DNA of 13,899 nt from Desulfocapsa sulfexigens (GCA_015661935.1 DQVD01000209.1:1-13899), one strand, 5' to 3'; positions 1 through 8,490 are shown, counted from the first letter of the stretch. Numbers and translations: made by a program. The notes: generated by a model from the sequence alone, not told the origin.

Positions 1-1226
1 CGATAGCGTCCATTCCACTCTGCCCAGCGATAACCGGGAAAACCTCCCACCTGATACAGACCACCTGCATCCCACGCTTCTGCGATGAGCCGGGTATGGC
101 TAAGAACATTGGAGAATTCTATATTCCAGACCACGGGAGCATGATACATGGGGGCACCATCCTCTCCCCGGGCAAGAATTGAGCCGAGATCAAATCTGAA
201 GCCATCCACATGAAACTCTCTGACCCAGTATTCGAGAGCCTGAATAATAAAACGGGCCACTAGCGGGTGGTTGCAGTTCACTGTATTTCCACAGCCACTA
301 TAATTTTTATAAAGCCTGGGATCATGATCTTCGAGATGGTAAAAACCGCGGTTCATCAATCCTTTAAAGTTTATAGTTGGGCCATCCACTCCACCTTCTG
401 CTGTATGGTTGAACGCCACATCAAGAATCACACTGATCCCTGCCCGATGTAATGCTTTAACCATGTCACGAAATTCATCCCTGTGGTTTCCGGACAACGG
501 ATCAATACAGTACCCGGCATGGGGACTGAAAAAAGAATGGGTCGCATAGCCCCAGTAATTCTTCAAACCAAGATCCCGCGCATTGTCCGGCAGATCCTGC
601 TCATCGAAGGCCATAACAGGCAAAAGCTCCACGGCTGTAATCCCAAGGTCCTGTAAGTATGGAATCTTTTCTATAACTCCGGAAAAGGTTCCAGGGTTAG
701 CAACATCTGCTGTCGGATGACGGGTAAAACCTCCAACATGGAGTTCATAAATGATATCTTTTTCGCAGGGTTGCCGGAGTGGTTTGTCGCCTTCCCAGTC
801 ATAGCTGCTTCTTGGTACAACCATTGCCCTCATGGAGTTTGCAGCACTCACATGCTTGGAATCACGGTTAAATTTTCTTTGCCACATGACATCGGTCACA
901 GCTCTTGCCCATGGGTCGAGTAATTCAACCGAAGGGTCAAATCGATGTCCGGAATCACTATTATTCGGGCCATCAACTCTCCAGGTGTATGAAATTTTCT
1001 CTTCACCGGTCATTCCTTCCACCAGGACATGCCAGAAGAAGAAATCCCGATTGACCACCGGATCAAGATCAATAGTCTGAAAAGGGTTTCTGGAGTCAGG
1101 TTTCTCATAAAGAAGAAGCTGTACTGCAGTTGCATGCCTTGAGAAAATAGAGAAGTTTGTACCCTCGGTAGCCACCGAGGCACCTGCAGGGTAACGATGT
1201 CCAACTGAAGTTGAGTACGGTTTCAT
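1..1226 (-). CDS. glgX: Glycogen debranching enzyme GlgX (isoamylase-type GH13), 5' part only
   Basis: The frame is open from the ATG at 1226 to the left edge (408 codons; the C-terminal part lies outside). The family hydrolyses alpha-1,6 branches of glycogen, usually after phosphorylase has shortened the outer chains. The N-terminus matches the CBM48 module of the family (GTNFSIFSRHA near residues 22-32, then GHRFDPSVELLDPWAR). The GH13 barrel follows: ILDVAFNHT (D269 region), the nucleophile in DGFRFDLGS (D346) and the acid/base in LIAEAWDAGG (E383). Family members are about 650-720 residues, so roughly 60% is present. ATG 1226 is the only ATG/GTG/TTG in frame after an upstream in-frame TAA; its Shine-Dalgarno is weak (AGG about 11 nt upstream). 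It follows pyk after 215 nt and is the last visible gene of the glycogen/Entner-Doudoroff run. Closely related isoamylase-type enzymes cannot be fully excluded. Confidence 0.93.
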   Translation of the reverse strand, partial: MKPYSTSVGHRYPAGASVATEGTNFSIFSRHATAVQLLLYEKPDSRNPFQTIDLDPVVNRDFFFWHVLVEGMTGEEKISYTWRVDGPNNSDSGHRFDPSVELLDPWARAVTDVMWQRKFNRDSKHVSAANSMRAMVVPRSSYDWEGDKPLRQPCEKDIIYELHVGGFTRHPTADVANPGTFSGVIEKIPYLQDLGITAVELLPVMAFDEQDLPDNARDLGLKNYWGYATHSFFSPHAGYCIDPLSGNHRDEFRDMVKALHRAGISVILDVAFNHTAEGGVDGPTINFKGLMNRGFYHLEDHDPRLYKNYSGCGNTVNCNHPLVARFIIQALEYWVREFHVDGFRFDLGSILARGEDGAPMYHAPVVWNIEFSNVLSHTRLIAEAWDAGGLYQVGGFPGYRWAEWNGRY

Positions 1227-1264
1227 ATGATATAATGCCTGGCTGGTAAAGCAGAAATTTGAGT

Positions 1265-1424
1265 AAGGAACGGGGTATGAAATAACGTCCCCAATTTAGG
1301 CGCTCGGATTTAGGTTATATTGGCTCAATCTGGAAAACTGAACCCTGTTCAGGAAGAAAGGAAGTTCACTGGATAATGGACTTGGGGTGCATAAGTGGGG
1401 AAGTTATTTCGTCCCCGTTCCTAA
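1265..1424. repeat. REP-pair (REPIN/BIME-like) or small MITE-like inverted repeat
   Basis: The left arm (1267-1292) begins GGAACGGGG and contains TGAAATAAC then TCCCC. The right arm (1397-1422) is its reverse complement with few mismatches and one indel, reading GGGGAAGTTATTTCG then TCCCCGTTCC. Each arm is itself a small imperfect palindrome; on the minus strand the right arm reads GGGGA-N10-TCCCC. Two REP-like palindromes in opposite orientation about 100 nt apart are the arrangement known as a REPIN/BIME. Such repeats are mobilised in trans by REP-associated Y1 tyrosine transposases (family knowledge; none is encoded here). Both ends are followed outward by a T/A-rich trinucleotide, but no clear target duplication is visible. 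A fragment of the same motif occurs at 8473-8490. Confidence 0.7.
1334..1352 (-). terminator. Weak candidate intrinsic terminator after pyk
   Basis: Read on the minus strand, CTGAAC-AGG-GTTCAG forms a 6-bp stem with a 3-nt loop (1352-1338), followed directly by TTTT. It lies about 90 nt past the pyk stop. The stem is short and only half G/C and the U-tract is short, so it may only attenuate or have no role. Confidence 0.25.
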
Positions 1425-1441
1425 GGATAGCTCAGCCCATT

Positions 1442-2872
1442 CTATAGCTCTATAATTTCCATCTTATGGTTGATATCCGGATGATCCGGTGAAGGGCCTT
1501 CAGCCTTGAGAAGACAACTTCCCTGTAAGTCATACTTTTTGACATAATCTCTGGCAGTGTCAGGCCAATCTTTTGGTCTGCTCTCTTCCATGATGGGATA
1601 TACACCATAGGAGAACATAAGATCCCGACAAGTCTTAAGTGAAGTGGATATCGCCATAATCCAGACGGGTAAACGAAAGCGAGTCAGGCTCCTGGCTATA
1701 TGACCACTGTAGGTAGGAGCAAGAACAGCGGCCAGAGAATCGACCTTGGCAAAAATATTTTCGATACTGATTGCTATCAAATCAACAGTGCTGGGCTTAT
1801 AGCCTGCTCCATGAGGTTTTTGGACGAAATCAAAATGGGGATGCAACCTCCTGTGTGGTTCTATGGCCGCTGCAATTTTTGCGAGCATCTGTACTGATTC
1901 TAATGGGTAGTCACCCATGGCCGATTCCTCAGAGAGCATGACACAGTCTGTCCCGTCTAGGATGGCATTGGCAACATCTGTTGATTCTGCACGTGTGGGC
2001 CTGCGGTTTCCGGTCATGGATTCAAGCATCTGGGTTGCTGTGATGACGGGTTTTCCATATAAATTGGCTCGGGCTGTGATGGTTTTCTGGGCCACAGCAA
2101 TTTCCTCGATGGGGATTTCCACACCAAGGTCACCTCTGGCCACCATAACTCCGTCTGTGACTTCAAGGATTGAGTCAATGTTTTTCCAGATGCTTGCCCG
2201 TTCAATTTTAGCTATGATAAAGGGATTAAAACCCATTTCCCTGGCGGCAGCACGAACATCCAAAACATCCTGAGCGGTGTTGACAAAGGACTGACCAACT
2301 GCATCCACACCGTTTTCAAGGGCAAACTGCATACACTCACGGTCTCGATCGGTAAAGGCACTGGTTCCAAGGTCAATGCCCGGTATGTTTAAACCTTTTC
2401 TTGGGTAGAGTTTACCGCCGACAATAACAGTACAATGAATATCTTCGCCCTTAACGTCTGCAACTCGTAGCTCTATAAGGCCATCGTTGAGAAAGAGTGT
2501 ATCTCCTTTGTTGGCAACATCCGGCAACCCTTTCATGGTCATGGAAACACGTTTTACATCTCCAATGATCTCTTCTGCGGTGAGGATAAAGGGTGCATCC
2601 TTCTCAAGGGTGATGAATTCTTCAGCAAGATCACAGATCCGCATTTTGGGGCCAGGCAGATCAGCAAGAATGGCAACGCGTTTACCTGTTTTTTTGGCGG
2701 CTGCTCTGATCCTTTGTATAACCTCACCATGACCTGCAAAGTCACCATGGGAAAAATTGAGCCTGGCTATATTCAGTCCAGCTTCAATCATTTTTTCGAT
2801 CATTTCCGGGGAATCAGAGGCCGGGCCAATGGTGCAAACCAGTTTTGTTTTATTTTTCGGTAATGTATTCAT
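1442..2872 (-). CDS. pyk: Pyruvate kinase
   Basis: A 476-residue pyruvate kinase, a cytosolic enzyme converting phosphoenolpyruvate and ADP to pyruvate and ATP. Motifs appear in family order: CTIGPAS (13-19), ARLNFSHG (36-43), ADLPGPKMR (70-78), the catalytic lysine in IIAKIER (K222, metal ligand E224), MVARGDLGVEIP (243-254), ATQMLESM (279-286). The C-terminal allosteric domain has YSGHIARSLTRFR (388-400) and ends MEIIEL. Length is typical and there is no extra C-terminal PEP-utiliser domain. Variants from the E. coli enzymes are VGQSFV (usually ALSFV) and MLSEESAMGDYP (usually MLSGETANGKYP). It starts 41 nt after zwf. No purine-rich Shine-Dalgarno is visible before the ATG at 2872, so expression may depend on an AT-rich leader. 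It takes the PEP formed from the Entner-Doudoroff triose to pyruvate. Confidence 0.97.
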   Translation of the reverse strand: MNTLPKNKTKLVCTIGPASDSPEMIEKMIEAGLNIARLNFSHGDFAGHGEVIQRIRAAAKKTGKRVAILADLPGPKMRICDLAEEFITLEKDAPFILTAEEIIGDVKRVSMTMKGLPDVANKGDTLFLNDGLIELRVADVKGEDIHCTVIVGGKLYPRKGLNIPGIDLGTSAFTDRDRECMQFALENGVDAVGQSFVNTAQDVLDVRAAAREMGFNPFIIAKIERASIWKNIDSILEVTDGVMVARGDLGVEIPIEEIAVAQKTITARANLYGKPVITATQMLESMTGNRRPTRAESTDVANAILDGTDCVMLSEESAMGDYPLESVQMLAKIAAAIEPHRRLHPHFDFVQKPHGAGYKPSTVDLIAISIENIFAKVDSLAAVLAPTYSGHIARSLTRFRLPVWIMAISTSLKTCRDLMFSYGVYPIMEESRPKDWPDTARDYVKKYDLQGSCLLKAEGPSPDHPDINHKMEIIEL

Positions 2873-2913
2873 TTGATATAGATTTTGACAGTTTTATTGT
2901 AATTATTTACGTT

Positions 2914-4377
2914 TTACTCTTCCCACTCACGTCCATCACGTGCCAGTAAGGCAACCGAGGCAACCGGCCCCCAGGTTCCTGCAGGATACTGTTTGGGCGG
3001 TTCATTGGATTGCTTCCAGGCGTGTTGAATGGTGTCAATCCATTGCCAGGATCGTTCAACTTCATCCCGGCGAATAAAGAGAGACTGATTGCCGATCATA
3101 GTTTCAAGAATGAGTCGTTCATAGGCATCGGCTACACGTTCGCCCTCAAAAGCATCTGAAAAACTCAGATCCAGGACAGTTTTTTGCAACTTAATCCCCT
3201 TACCGATACCGGGAACTTTATTCATCATTTCAATTTCAACGCCTTCATCGGGTTGTAGACGTATAACGAGTTTATTACGTGGAAGTTTTTTATAACTGTC
3301 TTTGAAAATATTGTGGGGAAGCCGTTTAAAATAAATAACCACCTCGGAGCGTTTGGTAGTCATTCGTTTACCGGTTCGCAGATAAAAGGGTACATCGGCC
3401 CAACGCCAGTTGTCAATATCAACTCGCAGGGCTACAAAACTCTCAGTTGTGGATTTTGGATTGCCGCCTTCTTCCTCATGGTAACCAGGGACAGCCTGCC
3501 CCTTTATATAGCCGGCCGTATACTGTCCGCGGACGGTTTTTTCTTCAACGGTGTCAACGGTTATGGGGCGCAGTGCCTTGAGCACCTTAAGCTTTTCGTT
3601 GCGAATGGAATCGCCATCCATATTGACTGGTGGTTCCATGGCAACAAGGGTCAGGATCTGCATCAGATGGTTCTGCACCATATCCCGTGTTTGACCTGAT
3701 CCATCAAAATATCCCCAGCGACCTTCAATCCCCACCTCCTCGGCCACGGTAATCTGGACATGATCGATGGTGTTATGATCCCAGTTGGTGGTGAAGATTG
3801 AGTTGGCAAAGCGCAGAGCCAGCAGATTCATAACCGTTTCTTTACCGAGATAATGGTCTATGCGGTATACCTGTTCCTCGGTAAAGACTTTGGCAACGGT
3901 ATCGTTTATCTCCTGAGAAGTTTCAAGGTCATGACCAATGGGTTTTTCGAGTACTACCCTGGTCTCCGGAGTGATGATATCGGCGTGTGCAAGTCCTTTG
4001 CAGATATCATCAAAGAGGAAAGGAGCCACTGAAAAATAATTCACTAATACCCTTTTCTCCTGGTCAATGACTTCTTTCAGGCGTTTGTATTCATCGGGTA
4101 CTTCGAGATTGATAAGGACATAATGGAGTCGTGCCAGCAAACGTTCCACCACTTCCTTATCGAGATCGTCCCTGCTAAAAGTTTCCAGACTTTCCCGCAT
4201 TTTAGCAACAAAATCTTCCTGGCTGAGTTCGTGACGGGCCACTCCGATGATATGGGTATCTTTGTCCAGCAGGCCTGCCTTGTCCAGTTGATACAGGGAA
4301 GGGATCAGTTTACGCCTTGAGAGATCACCGAGCACACCGAAAATTGTAAAGTCACATGCTTTATTCTTGCCACTCAT
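2914..4377 (-). CDS. zwf: Glucose-6-phosphate 1-dehydrogenase
   Basis: A 487-residue cytosolic enzyme oxidising beta-D-glucose-6-phosphate to 6-phosphogluconolactone with reduction of NAD(P)+; the first committed step of the oxidative pentose phosphate and Entner-Doudoroff routes. Visible signatures are the nucleotide-binding GVLGDLSRRKLIPSLY (14-29), EKPIGHD (144-150), the active-site RIDHYLGKE (172-180, H175 as substrate-binding His) and the catalytic His in DMVQNHLMQ (H237). Length is standard. Its ATG lies only 2 nt after the glgP TAG (TAGCCATG), and its Shine-Dalgarno (GAGG, 10 nt upstream) is inside the glgP coding end, so translation is probably coupled to glgP. Cofactor preference (NADP or NAD) cannot be read with confidence by eye. 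Placement directly after glgP suggests that glycogen-derived glucose-6-phosphate is its main feed. Confidence 0.98.
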   Translation of the reverse strand: MSGKNKACDFTIFGVLGDLSRRKLIPSLYQLDKAGLLDKDTHIIGVARHELSQEDFVAKMRESLETFSRDDLDKEVVERLLARLHYVLINLEVPDEYKRLKEVIDQEKRVLVNYFSVAPFLFDDICKGLAHADIITPETRVVLEKPIGHDLETSQEINDTVAKVFTEEQVYRIDHYLGKETVMNLLALRFANSIFTTNWDHNTIDHVQITVAEEVGIEGRWGYFDGSGQTRDMVQNHLMQILTLVAMEPPVNMDGDSIRNEKLKVLKALRPITVDTVEEKTVRGQYTAGYIKGQAVPGYHEEEGGNPKSTTESFVALRVDIDNWRWADVPFYLRTGKRMTTKRSEVVIYFKRLPHNIFKDSYKKLPRNKLVIRLQPDEGVEIEMMNKVPGIGKGIKLQKTVLDLSFSDAFEGERVADAYERLILETMIGNQSLFIRRDEVERSWQWIDTIQHAWKQSNEPPKQYPAGTWGPVASVALLARDGREWEE

Positions 4378-4379
4378 GG

Positions 4380-6911
4380 CTATTTGGCCTCATTTTTAGA
4401 GTTTGGTGGAGTAAACAAAACGCCATCTTTGGGAAGTCGTTCCCACTTCAGCTCTACCGGGAATGGCTTTACGTCCCAGATTTTTCTGCTGTAATCCATA
4501 ATTGATCTGTCCGAAGAGAATTTTCCCATTCTGGCAACATTTAAGATTGCCATTTGAGTCCAACGGCTCTTATCTAGGAAGGTCTCTCCAACTTTGTCCT
4601 GGCAGTCTATATAATCCTGATAATCAGCAAAGAGTGTGTACTGGTCATTATAAAGCAATGAATCGACCAATGGGAAGAACAGTTCTCGATCACCTTGAGA
4701 AAAGTGACCCGATGCAATGAGATCGATAACCTGTTTTAGTTCATCGTTACTGTTGTAATAGTCTCTGGGATTATACCCGGAGGATTGGAGCTTCATAACT
4801 TCGTCTACATTGAGGCCAAAGAGGAAAAAGTTTTCCGCGCCTACTTCTTCACGAATTTCTACATTAGCGCCATCAAGGGTACCAATAGTCAGTGCTCCGT
4901 TCATGGAAAACTTCATATTGCCGGTTCCGGATGCTTCCATACCTGCCTGAGAAATTTGTTCTGACAGATCGGTCATGGGGTAGACGATATGGCCAATTTT
5001 TACGTTGTAATTAGGAATAAAAAAGATCTTGAGTCGACCATCTACATCAGGGTCATTGTTTACCACCTGGGCCACAGAAGTAATAAGTTTAATCATCCGT
5101 TTCGCCATAAAGTAGCCGGGTGCTGCTTTACCACCGAAAACAAAAAGGCGGGAAGGGATGTTGATACCTGGATCAGCCTTTATCCGGTTATACAAGGTGA
5201 TGATATGGAACACGTTTAAATGCTGGCGCTTATATTCATGGATTCGTTTAACCTGGACATCGAACATGGAACTTGAGTCGATAACCTGGTTTTCTTTATA
5301 TAATATTGTGTCCGCGACGTCCTGTTTATTATCTTCTTTTACTTTACGCCAGGCATCACAGAAGGCGGCATCATCCGCCAATGTCTCTAATGATTTCAGC
5401 TCATCAAGATTGGTAAGCCATTTTTCACCAATGGCTTCAGTAATCAGTTTAGTCATGCGCGGGTTGCTCACTGCAATCCAGCGTCGTGGGGTGACTCCAT
5501 TGGTGACGTTCCGTATTTTTCCAGGATACATGGTGTTCCAGTCAGAAAGAACATGCTTACGCAACAGATCGGTATGCATGGCCGCTACACCATTAATGGC
5601 TTTTGAGCCAATACAGGCAAGATTTGCCATTCGGATATATCTGGGGCCGGATTCGTCAATAATTGACATCCTGCTCAGACGGTCTTCATCACCAGGATAT
5701 TTGATTCGTACTTCATCAAGAAAACGTCTGTTAATTTCATAAATAATTTCGAGATGGCGAGGCAGCAGGTTCGCAAACAGGTCAACCTGCCATTTTTCCA
5801 TGGCCTCGGGCAGAAGAGTGTGGTTGGTGTAGCATAGAGTTTTTCGGGTTATCTCCCAGGCCTTGTCCCAGTCGTAGAGATGAATATCCATCAATAAACG
5901 CATAAGTTCCGGTACCGCAACGGATGGATGGGTATCGTTCAGCTGAGCTGCAAAATCATCATAGAGAGTATCCAAAGATTCATTCGTGAACAGGTGGGTG
6001 CGGATCATATCCTGCAGAGAACAGGACACAAAAAAGAACTGCTGTTCCAGGCGCAGTTGTTTCCCCTGAAACTGCTCATCATTGGGGTAGAGTACTTTGG
6101 TGATTGTTTCTGCCTTTATTTTATCTTCCACAGCGCCGTAGTAATCACCGGTGTTAAAGTCTGCAAAATCAAAGGAGATTGGAGCTTCAGCACTCCACAG
6201 GCGAAGCAGATTCATATTGTTGACTTTGTAACCAGGGATAGTGGTGTCGTAAGGTATGCCGGTGATAACCCGGGCAGGAATCCAGCGTGTTCTCCGGTAG
6301 TTTTGTTCGCAATGATATATTTCAGTATGGCCTCCAAATCCGACGTCACAGGACAGGTCAGCTTTTTTAATTTCCCACGGATTTCCGGGGTGTAGCCAGC
6401 GGTCGCTGAGTTCTTTTTGCCAGCCATCAACAATTTCCTGATCAAACATGCCGTACTCGTAGCGGATACCATAGCCGATCGCCGGGATTTGTTTTGAGGA
6501 GAGTGAGTCGAGATAGCAGGCAGCAAGCCTTCCTAATCCACCATTACCAAGACCAGGCTCCTCTTCATGATCGATGAGTTCTTTTAAATCCAGTCCGCTT
6601 TCTCTGGCAGCCTGTTCAAAATCATCATAAAGGCCAAGATTAACCAAGTTGTTGTGAAGGTGTGGGCCCATGAGAAATTCTGCAGAAAGATAGCAGACAA
6701 TCTTGGAGTCTTTTTCCAAGAGAGCTTCAACCGAATTAACAAGGAGGTGCTGCATTCGATCTCTGAGAGTATAGGAAACAGCAAGAAAGTAATCATTTAA
6801 GGTTGCTGTCCTTGACGTAACCCCCTGTTTGTAAAAAACATTGTAGGCAAAAGCTCTTTTTAGTTTTTCTATACGTTCCTTACGACCATTACTTTTTTGT
6901 TGTGAACTCAT
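4380..6911 (-). CDS. glgP: Glycogen/alpha-glucan phosphorylase (GT35)
   Basis: An 843-residue pyridoxal-phosphate enzyme that phosphorolyses alpha-1,4 chains of glycogen to alpha-glucose-1-phosphate in the cytosol. Landmarks: CYLSAEFLMG (73-82), the glycine-rich EPGLGNGGLGRLAACYLDSL (118-137), AQLNDTHPSVAVPELMRLL (322-340), RNVTNGVTPRRW (467-478), FGGKAAPGY (592-600) and the PLP lysine in EASGTGNMKFSMNGALTIGT (K667). Length fits bacterial phosphorylases (about 800-850). The ATG at 6911 overlaps the mutarotase stop by one base (TAATG), the usual sign of translational coupling, and zwf follows after 2 nt. A maltodextrin-preferring phosphorylase is possible from sequence alone. The glgX gene downstream in the same direction favours a glycogen role. 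Confidence 0.97.
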   Translation of the reverse strand: MSSQQKSNGRKERIEKLKRAFAYNVFYKQGVTSRTATLNDYFLAVSYTLRDRMQHLLVNSVEALLEKDSKIVCYLSAEFLMGPHLHNNLVNLGLYDDFEQAARESGLDLKELIDHEEEPGLGNGGLGRLAACYLDSLSSKQIPAIGYGIRYEYGMFDQEIVDGWQKELSDRWLHPGNPWEIKKADLSCDVGFGGHTEIYHCEQNYRRTRWIPARVITGIPYDTTIPGYKVNNMNLLRLWSAEAPISFDFADFNTGDYYGAVEDKIKAETITKVLYPNDEQFQGKQLRLEQQFFFVSCSLQDMIRTHLFTNESLDTLYDDFAAQLNDTHPSVAVPELMRLLMDIHLYDWDKAWEITRKTLCYTNHTLLPEAMEKWQVDLFANLLPRHLEIIYEINRRFLDEVRIKYPGDEDRLSRMSIIDESGPRYIRMANLACIGSKAINGVAAMHTDLLRKHVLSDWNTMYPGKIRNVTNGVTPRRWIAVSNPRMTKLITEAIGEKWLTNLDELKSLETLADDAAFCDAWRKVKEDNKQDVADTILYKENQVIDSSSMFDVQVKRIHEYKRQHLNVFHIITLYNRIKADPGINIPSRLFVFGGKAAPGYFMAKRMIKLITSVAQVVNNDPDVDGRLKIFFIPNYNVKIGHIVYPMTDLSEQISQAGMEASGTGNMKFSMNGALTIGTLDGANVEIREEVGAENFFLFGLNVDEVMKLQSSGYNPRDYYNSNDELKQVIDLIASGHFSQGDRELFFPLVDSLLYNDQYTLFADYQDYIDCQDKVGETFLDKSRWTQMAILNVARMGKFSSDRSIMDYSRKIWDVKPFPVELKWERLPKDGVLFTPPNSKNEAK

Positions 6912-7756
6912 TATATCTCCATGAGGGTGACTTTTAAAGTATGTTCTTCGCCAGGTATAAGGCGTCGTGCATCTTTAAACGCATTTGCAGTTTCAATGCA
7001 GAGCATGGTTTTATAGTCATCGGCTTGCATATCAGCCATTCTTGTTGATTTATCTATCCAGGGATTCCAGACAACTACTGATGAAGAACCTTCTGATATA
7101 ATCTGTATAACTCTATCACTATCTATAATTTTAAAAGAGCTTTTTGTTTTTTGATAAATTCTGTCAACTTCTTCCTTTATTCGAAAGATACCTCGCTGGA
7201 TTTTTGTTTCACCTGTTAATGCATCCAGGTATTCTGTTTCGTCCAGCCCCTGAACAGATACAGCGTTGATAGAGGAGACTGCAAAGTAGGTATGAAGGGC
7301 TGAACTGATTGTAAACGCTTTTGTGTCACAATTTATGGTTGTGAGTGCAACAGTCAGACTTGGACCAACTGTAATACGTAAAATAAGTTGGAATCCATAG
7401 GGCCAGATTGAAAGAGTACTGGCCGAGCTCTCAAATTTAAGTACAAGCTCGGTGGTTTTTTTGTCTGGTTCATTGCTTTCAACAAGCCTAAAGAAAGAAG
7501 TCCTGGCAAAACCATGCTGCGGCAAATCAAGGTCTGCAGGGTGTTTTCCAAACCAGGGCCAGCATAGAGGAATACCTCCCCTGATAGCCTTGCCGGTTTG
7601 AAAATGGCTTTTTTCGCTAAGCCATAACAAGGGTGTTTTCCCCTGTTGTTGATAATGAAAGAGGTGTCCACCTTGAAGTGCTACTTTAGCTGTAGCACTT
7701 TTGTTATGAATTTCTATATACTCAAGCCCTGTTGCAGTCTTTTTGTTTATAATCAT
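6911..7756 (-). CDS. D-hexose-6-phosphate mutarotase (YeaD-like aldose 1-epimerase family)
   Basis: A 281-residue cytosolic protein of the glucose-6-phosphate 1-epimerase branch of the aldose epimerase superfamily, which interconverts alpha and beta anomers of hexose-6-phosphates. Characteristic stretches are LLWLSEKSHFQTGKAIRGGI (43-62), PLCWPWFGKH (63-72), LPQHGFARTSFFRL (78-91, H81 and R85), SALHTYFAVSSI (152-163, candidate catalytic H155), VVWNPW (228-233) and MLCIETANAF (251-260, candidate catalytic E255). Length is near that of E. coli YeaD (about 290). The start at 7756 is preceded by GAGAG about 7 nt upstream. It lies 15 nt after eda and overlaps glgP by 1 nt. Its place between glycogen phosphorylase (alpha product) and Zwf (beta substrate) fits anomer supply. 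The function is assigned by family; substrate specificity is inferred. Confidence 0.9.
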   Translation of the reverse strand: MIINKKTATGLEYIEIHNKSATAKVALQGGHLFHYQQQGKTPLLWLSEKSHFQTGKAIRGGIPLCWPWFGKHPADLDLPQHGFARTSFFRLVESNEPDKKTTELVLKFESSASTLSIWPYGFQLILRITVGPSLTVALTTINCDTKAFTISSALHTYFAVSSINAVSVQGLDETEYLDALTGETKIQRGIFRIKEEVDRIYQKTKSSFKIIDSDRVIQIISEGSSSVVVWNPWIDKSTRMADMQADDYKTMLCIETANAFKDARRLIPGEEHTLKVTLMEI

Positions 7757-7771
7757 ACAAGTTCTCTCTTT

Positions 7772-8410
7772 CTAAGATACCGCCTGATGGGCAAGATCTG
7801 TTATTTTCTGCCAGTCACCCTGTTCCATAGCATCCTGAGGGGCGAGCCATGATCCGCCAACACAGGCAACATTTTTCAGACTCAAATATTCTTTATAATT
7901 ATCCTGTGAGATACCTCCGGTGGGGCAGAAGGTCGCTTGCGGAAAGGGGCCGCCAATGGATCGTATCATTCTGATTCCTCCAGCCGCAGCTGCTGGAAAG
8001 AACTTAAATTCCCGCAAACCGTATTCCATGCCAAGCATTAGTTCAGATGCGGTTGAGATGCCGGGAATCAGAGCTATGGGGCCACTAATGGCAGCAGTGA
8101 GAAGACTTGGTGTAAGTCCTGGGCTAATGGCAAAAACTCCACCAGCTGCTACAACAGCGTTTAAATCACCTTCGGTGGTCACAGTCCCGGCTCCTACTAC
8201 GGCGTCGGGTACTTCTTGAGCAATCATTCTGATTGCCTCAATGGCCACAGTGGTACGAAGGGTAACTTCCAGAACTTTGACGCCGCCTGCAACGAGGGCT
8301 TTTGCAAGTGGAACAGCATGATCCGGATTATTAATAACAATCACCGGAACAACGGGGCCGATATTCAGGACATCAAGGGCGGAGAGGTTCCAGTTTTTTG
8401 TGTTTGCCAT
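7772..8410 (-). CDS. eda: KDPG aldolase (2-keto-3-deoxy-6-phosphogluconate / 4-hydroxy-2-oxoglutarate aldolase)
   Basis: A 212-residue class I aldolase that splits KDPG to pyruvate and glyceraldehyde-3-phosphate, the last specific step of the Entner-Doudoroff pathway. Seen: VVPVIVIN (20-27), KVLEVTLRT with the catalytic glutamate E48, VVGAGTV (71-77), the Schiff-base lysine in REFKFFPA (K136) and the phosphate-binding FCPTGGIS (161-168). The frame is open upstream to an ATG at 8449, but the ATG at 8410 is preferred: it has AGGAG 6 nt upstream, and the extra 13 residues (beginning MLSGSLTQ) do not look like family sequence. The gene follows the repeat-filled 238-nt gap after edd and is followed after 15 nt by the mutarotase gene. 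Confidence 0.97.
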   Translation of the reverse strand: MANTKNWNLSALDVLNIGPVVPVIVINNPDHAVPLAKALVAGGVKVLEVTLRTTVAIEAIRMIAQEVPDAVVGAGTVTTEGDLNAVVAAGGVFAISPGLTPSLLTAAISGPIALIPGISTASELMLGMEYGLREFKFFPAAAAGGIRMIRSIGGPFPQATFCPTGGISQDNYKEYLSLKNVACVGGSWLAPQDAMEQGDWQKITDLAHQAVS

Positions 8411-8420
8411 GATAATCTCC
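8411..8420 (-). promoter_or_regulatory. eda ribosome binding site that fixes the start
   Basis: Minus strand AGGAG, 6 nt, then ATG at 8410. This settles the choice of 8410 over the upstream in-frame ATG at 8449. The site lies just downstream of the inner arm of the 8433-8649 inverted repeat, so that structure could influence access to it. Confidence 0.8.
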
Positions 8421-8472
8421 TGGTTTTGAGTTAGGGAGCCGGAAAGCAATAATTATCCAATCCTGCTTGCCT

Positions 8473-8490
8473 TTTCGTCCCCGTTCCTTA
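8473..8490 (-). repeat. Fragment of the REP-like motif shared with the pyk-glgX gap
   Basis: The minus strand reads TAAGGAACGGGGACGAAA. This matches, over about 16 nt, the right arm of the 1265-1424 element (reverse complement of 1407-1422) and, less exactly, its left arm. The second half of the palindrome (ATAACTTCCCC) is missing, so this is a solo or truncated copy. Confidence 0.65.

Larger units (their letters stand above)
1227..1441. other. pyk-glgX intergenic region
   Basis: These 215 nt hold no convincing gene. They are dominated by the inverted repeat pair at 1265-1424 described separately. A small hairpin sits inside it at 1338-1352. No convincing sigma70 promoter for glgX was seen just upstream of 1226, so glgX is either read through from pyk or uses a promoter I cannot recognise. 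Confidence 0.6.

Noticed and set aside
1010..1204. A 64-codon minus-strand frame near the glgX start
   Set aside because: It is an out-of-frame shadow of the glgX N-terminus, which reads continuously from 1226 to the left edge with CBM48 and GH13 motifs.
1..1226. Possible frameshifted or broken glgX
   Set aside because: Translation codon by codon from 1226 to the edge shows no stop or frame break; the gene is simply cut by the window boundary.
5158..5742. A 194-codon open frame on the plus strand
   Set aside because: It lies entirely antisense to glgP, whose protein is intact and full of family motifs; the antisense translation shows no recognisable domain and no good ribosome binding site.
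7920..8219. A 99-codon plus-strand frame opposite eda
   Set aside because: Antisense to the conserved eda active-site region; alanine/proline-rich shadow with no independent support.
8411..8449. Longer eda start at ATG 8449
   Set aside because: The 13 extra residues do not resemble the aldolase N-terminus, and the ATG at 8410 has a perfectly spaced AGGAG.
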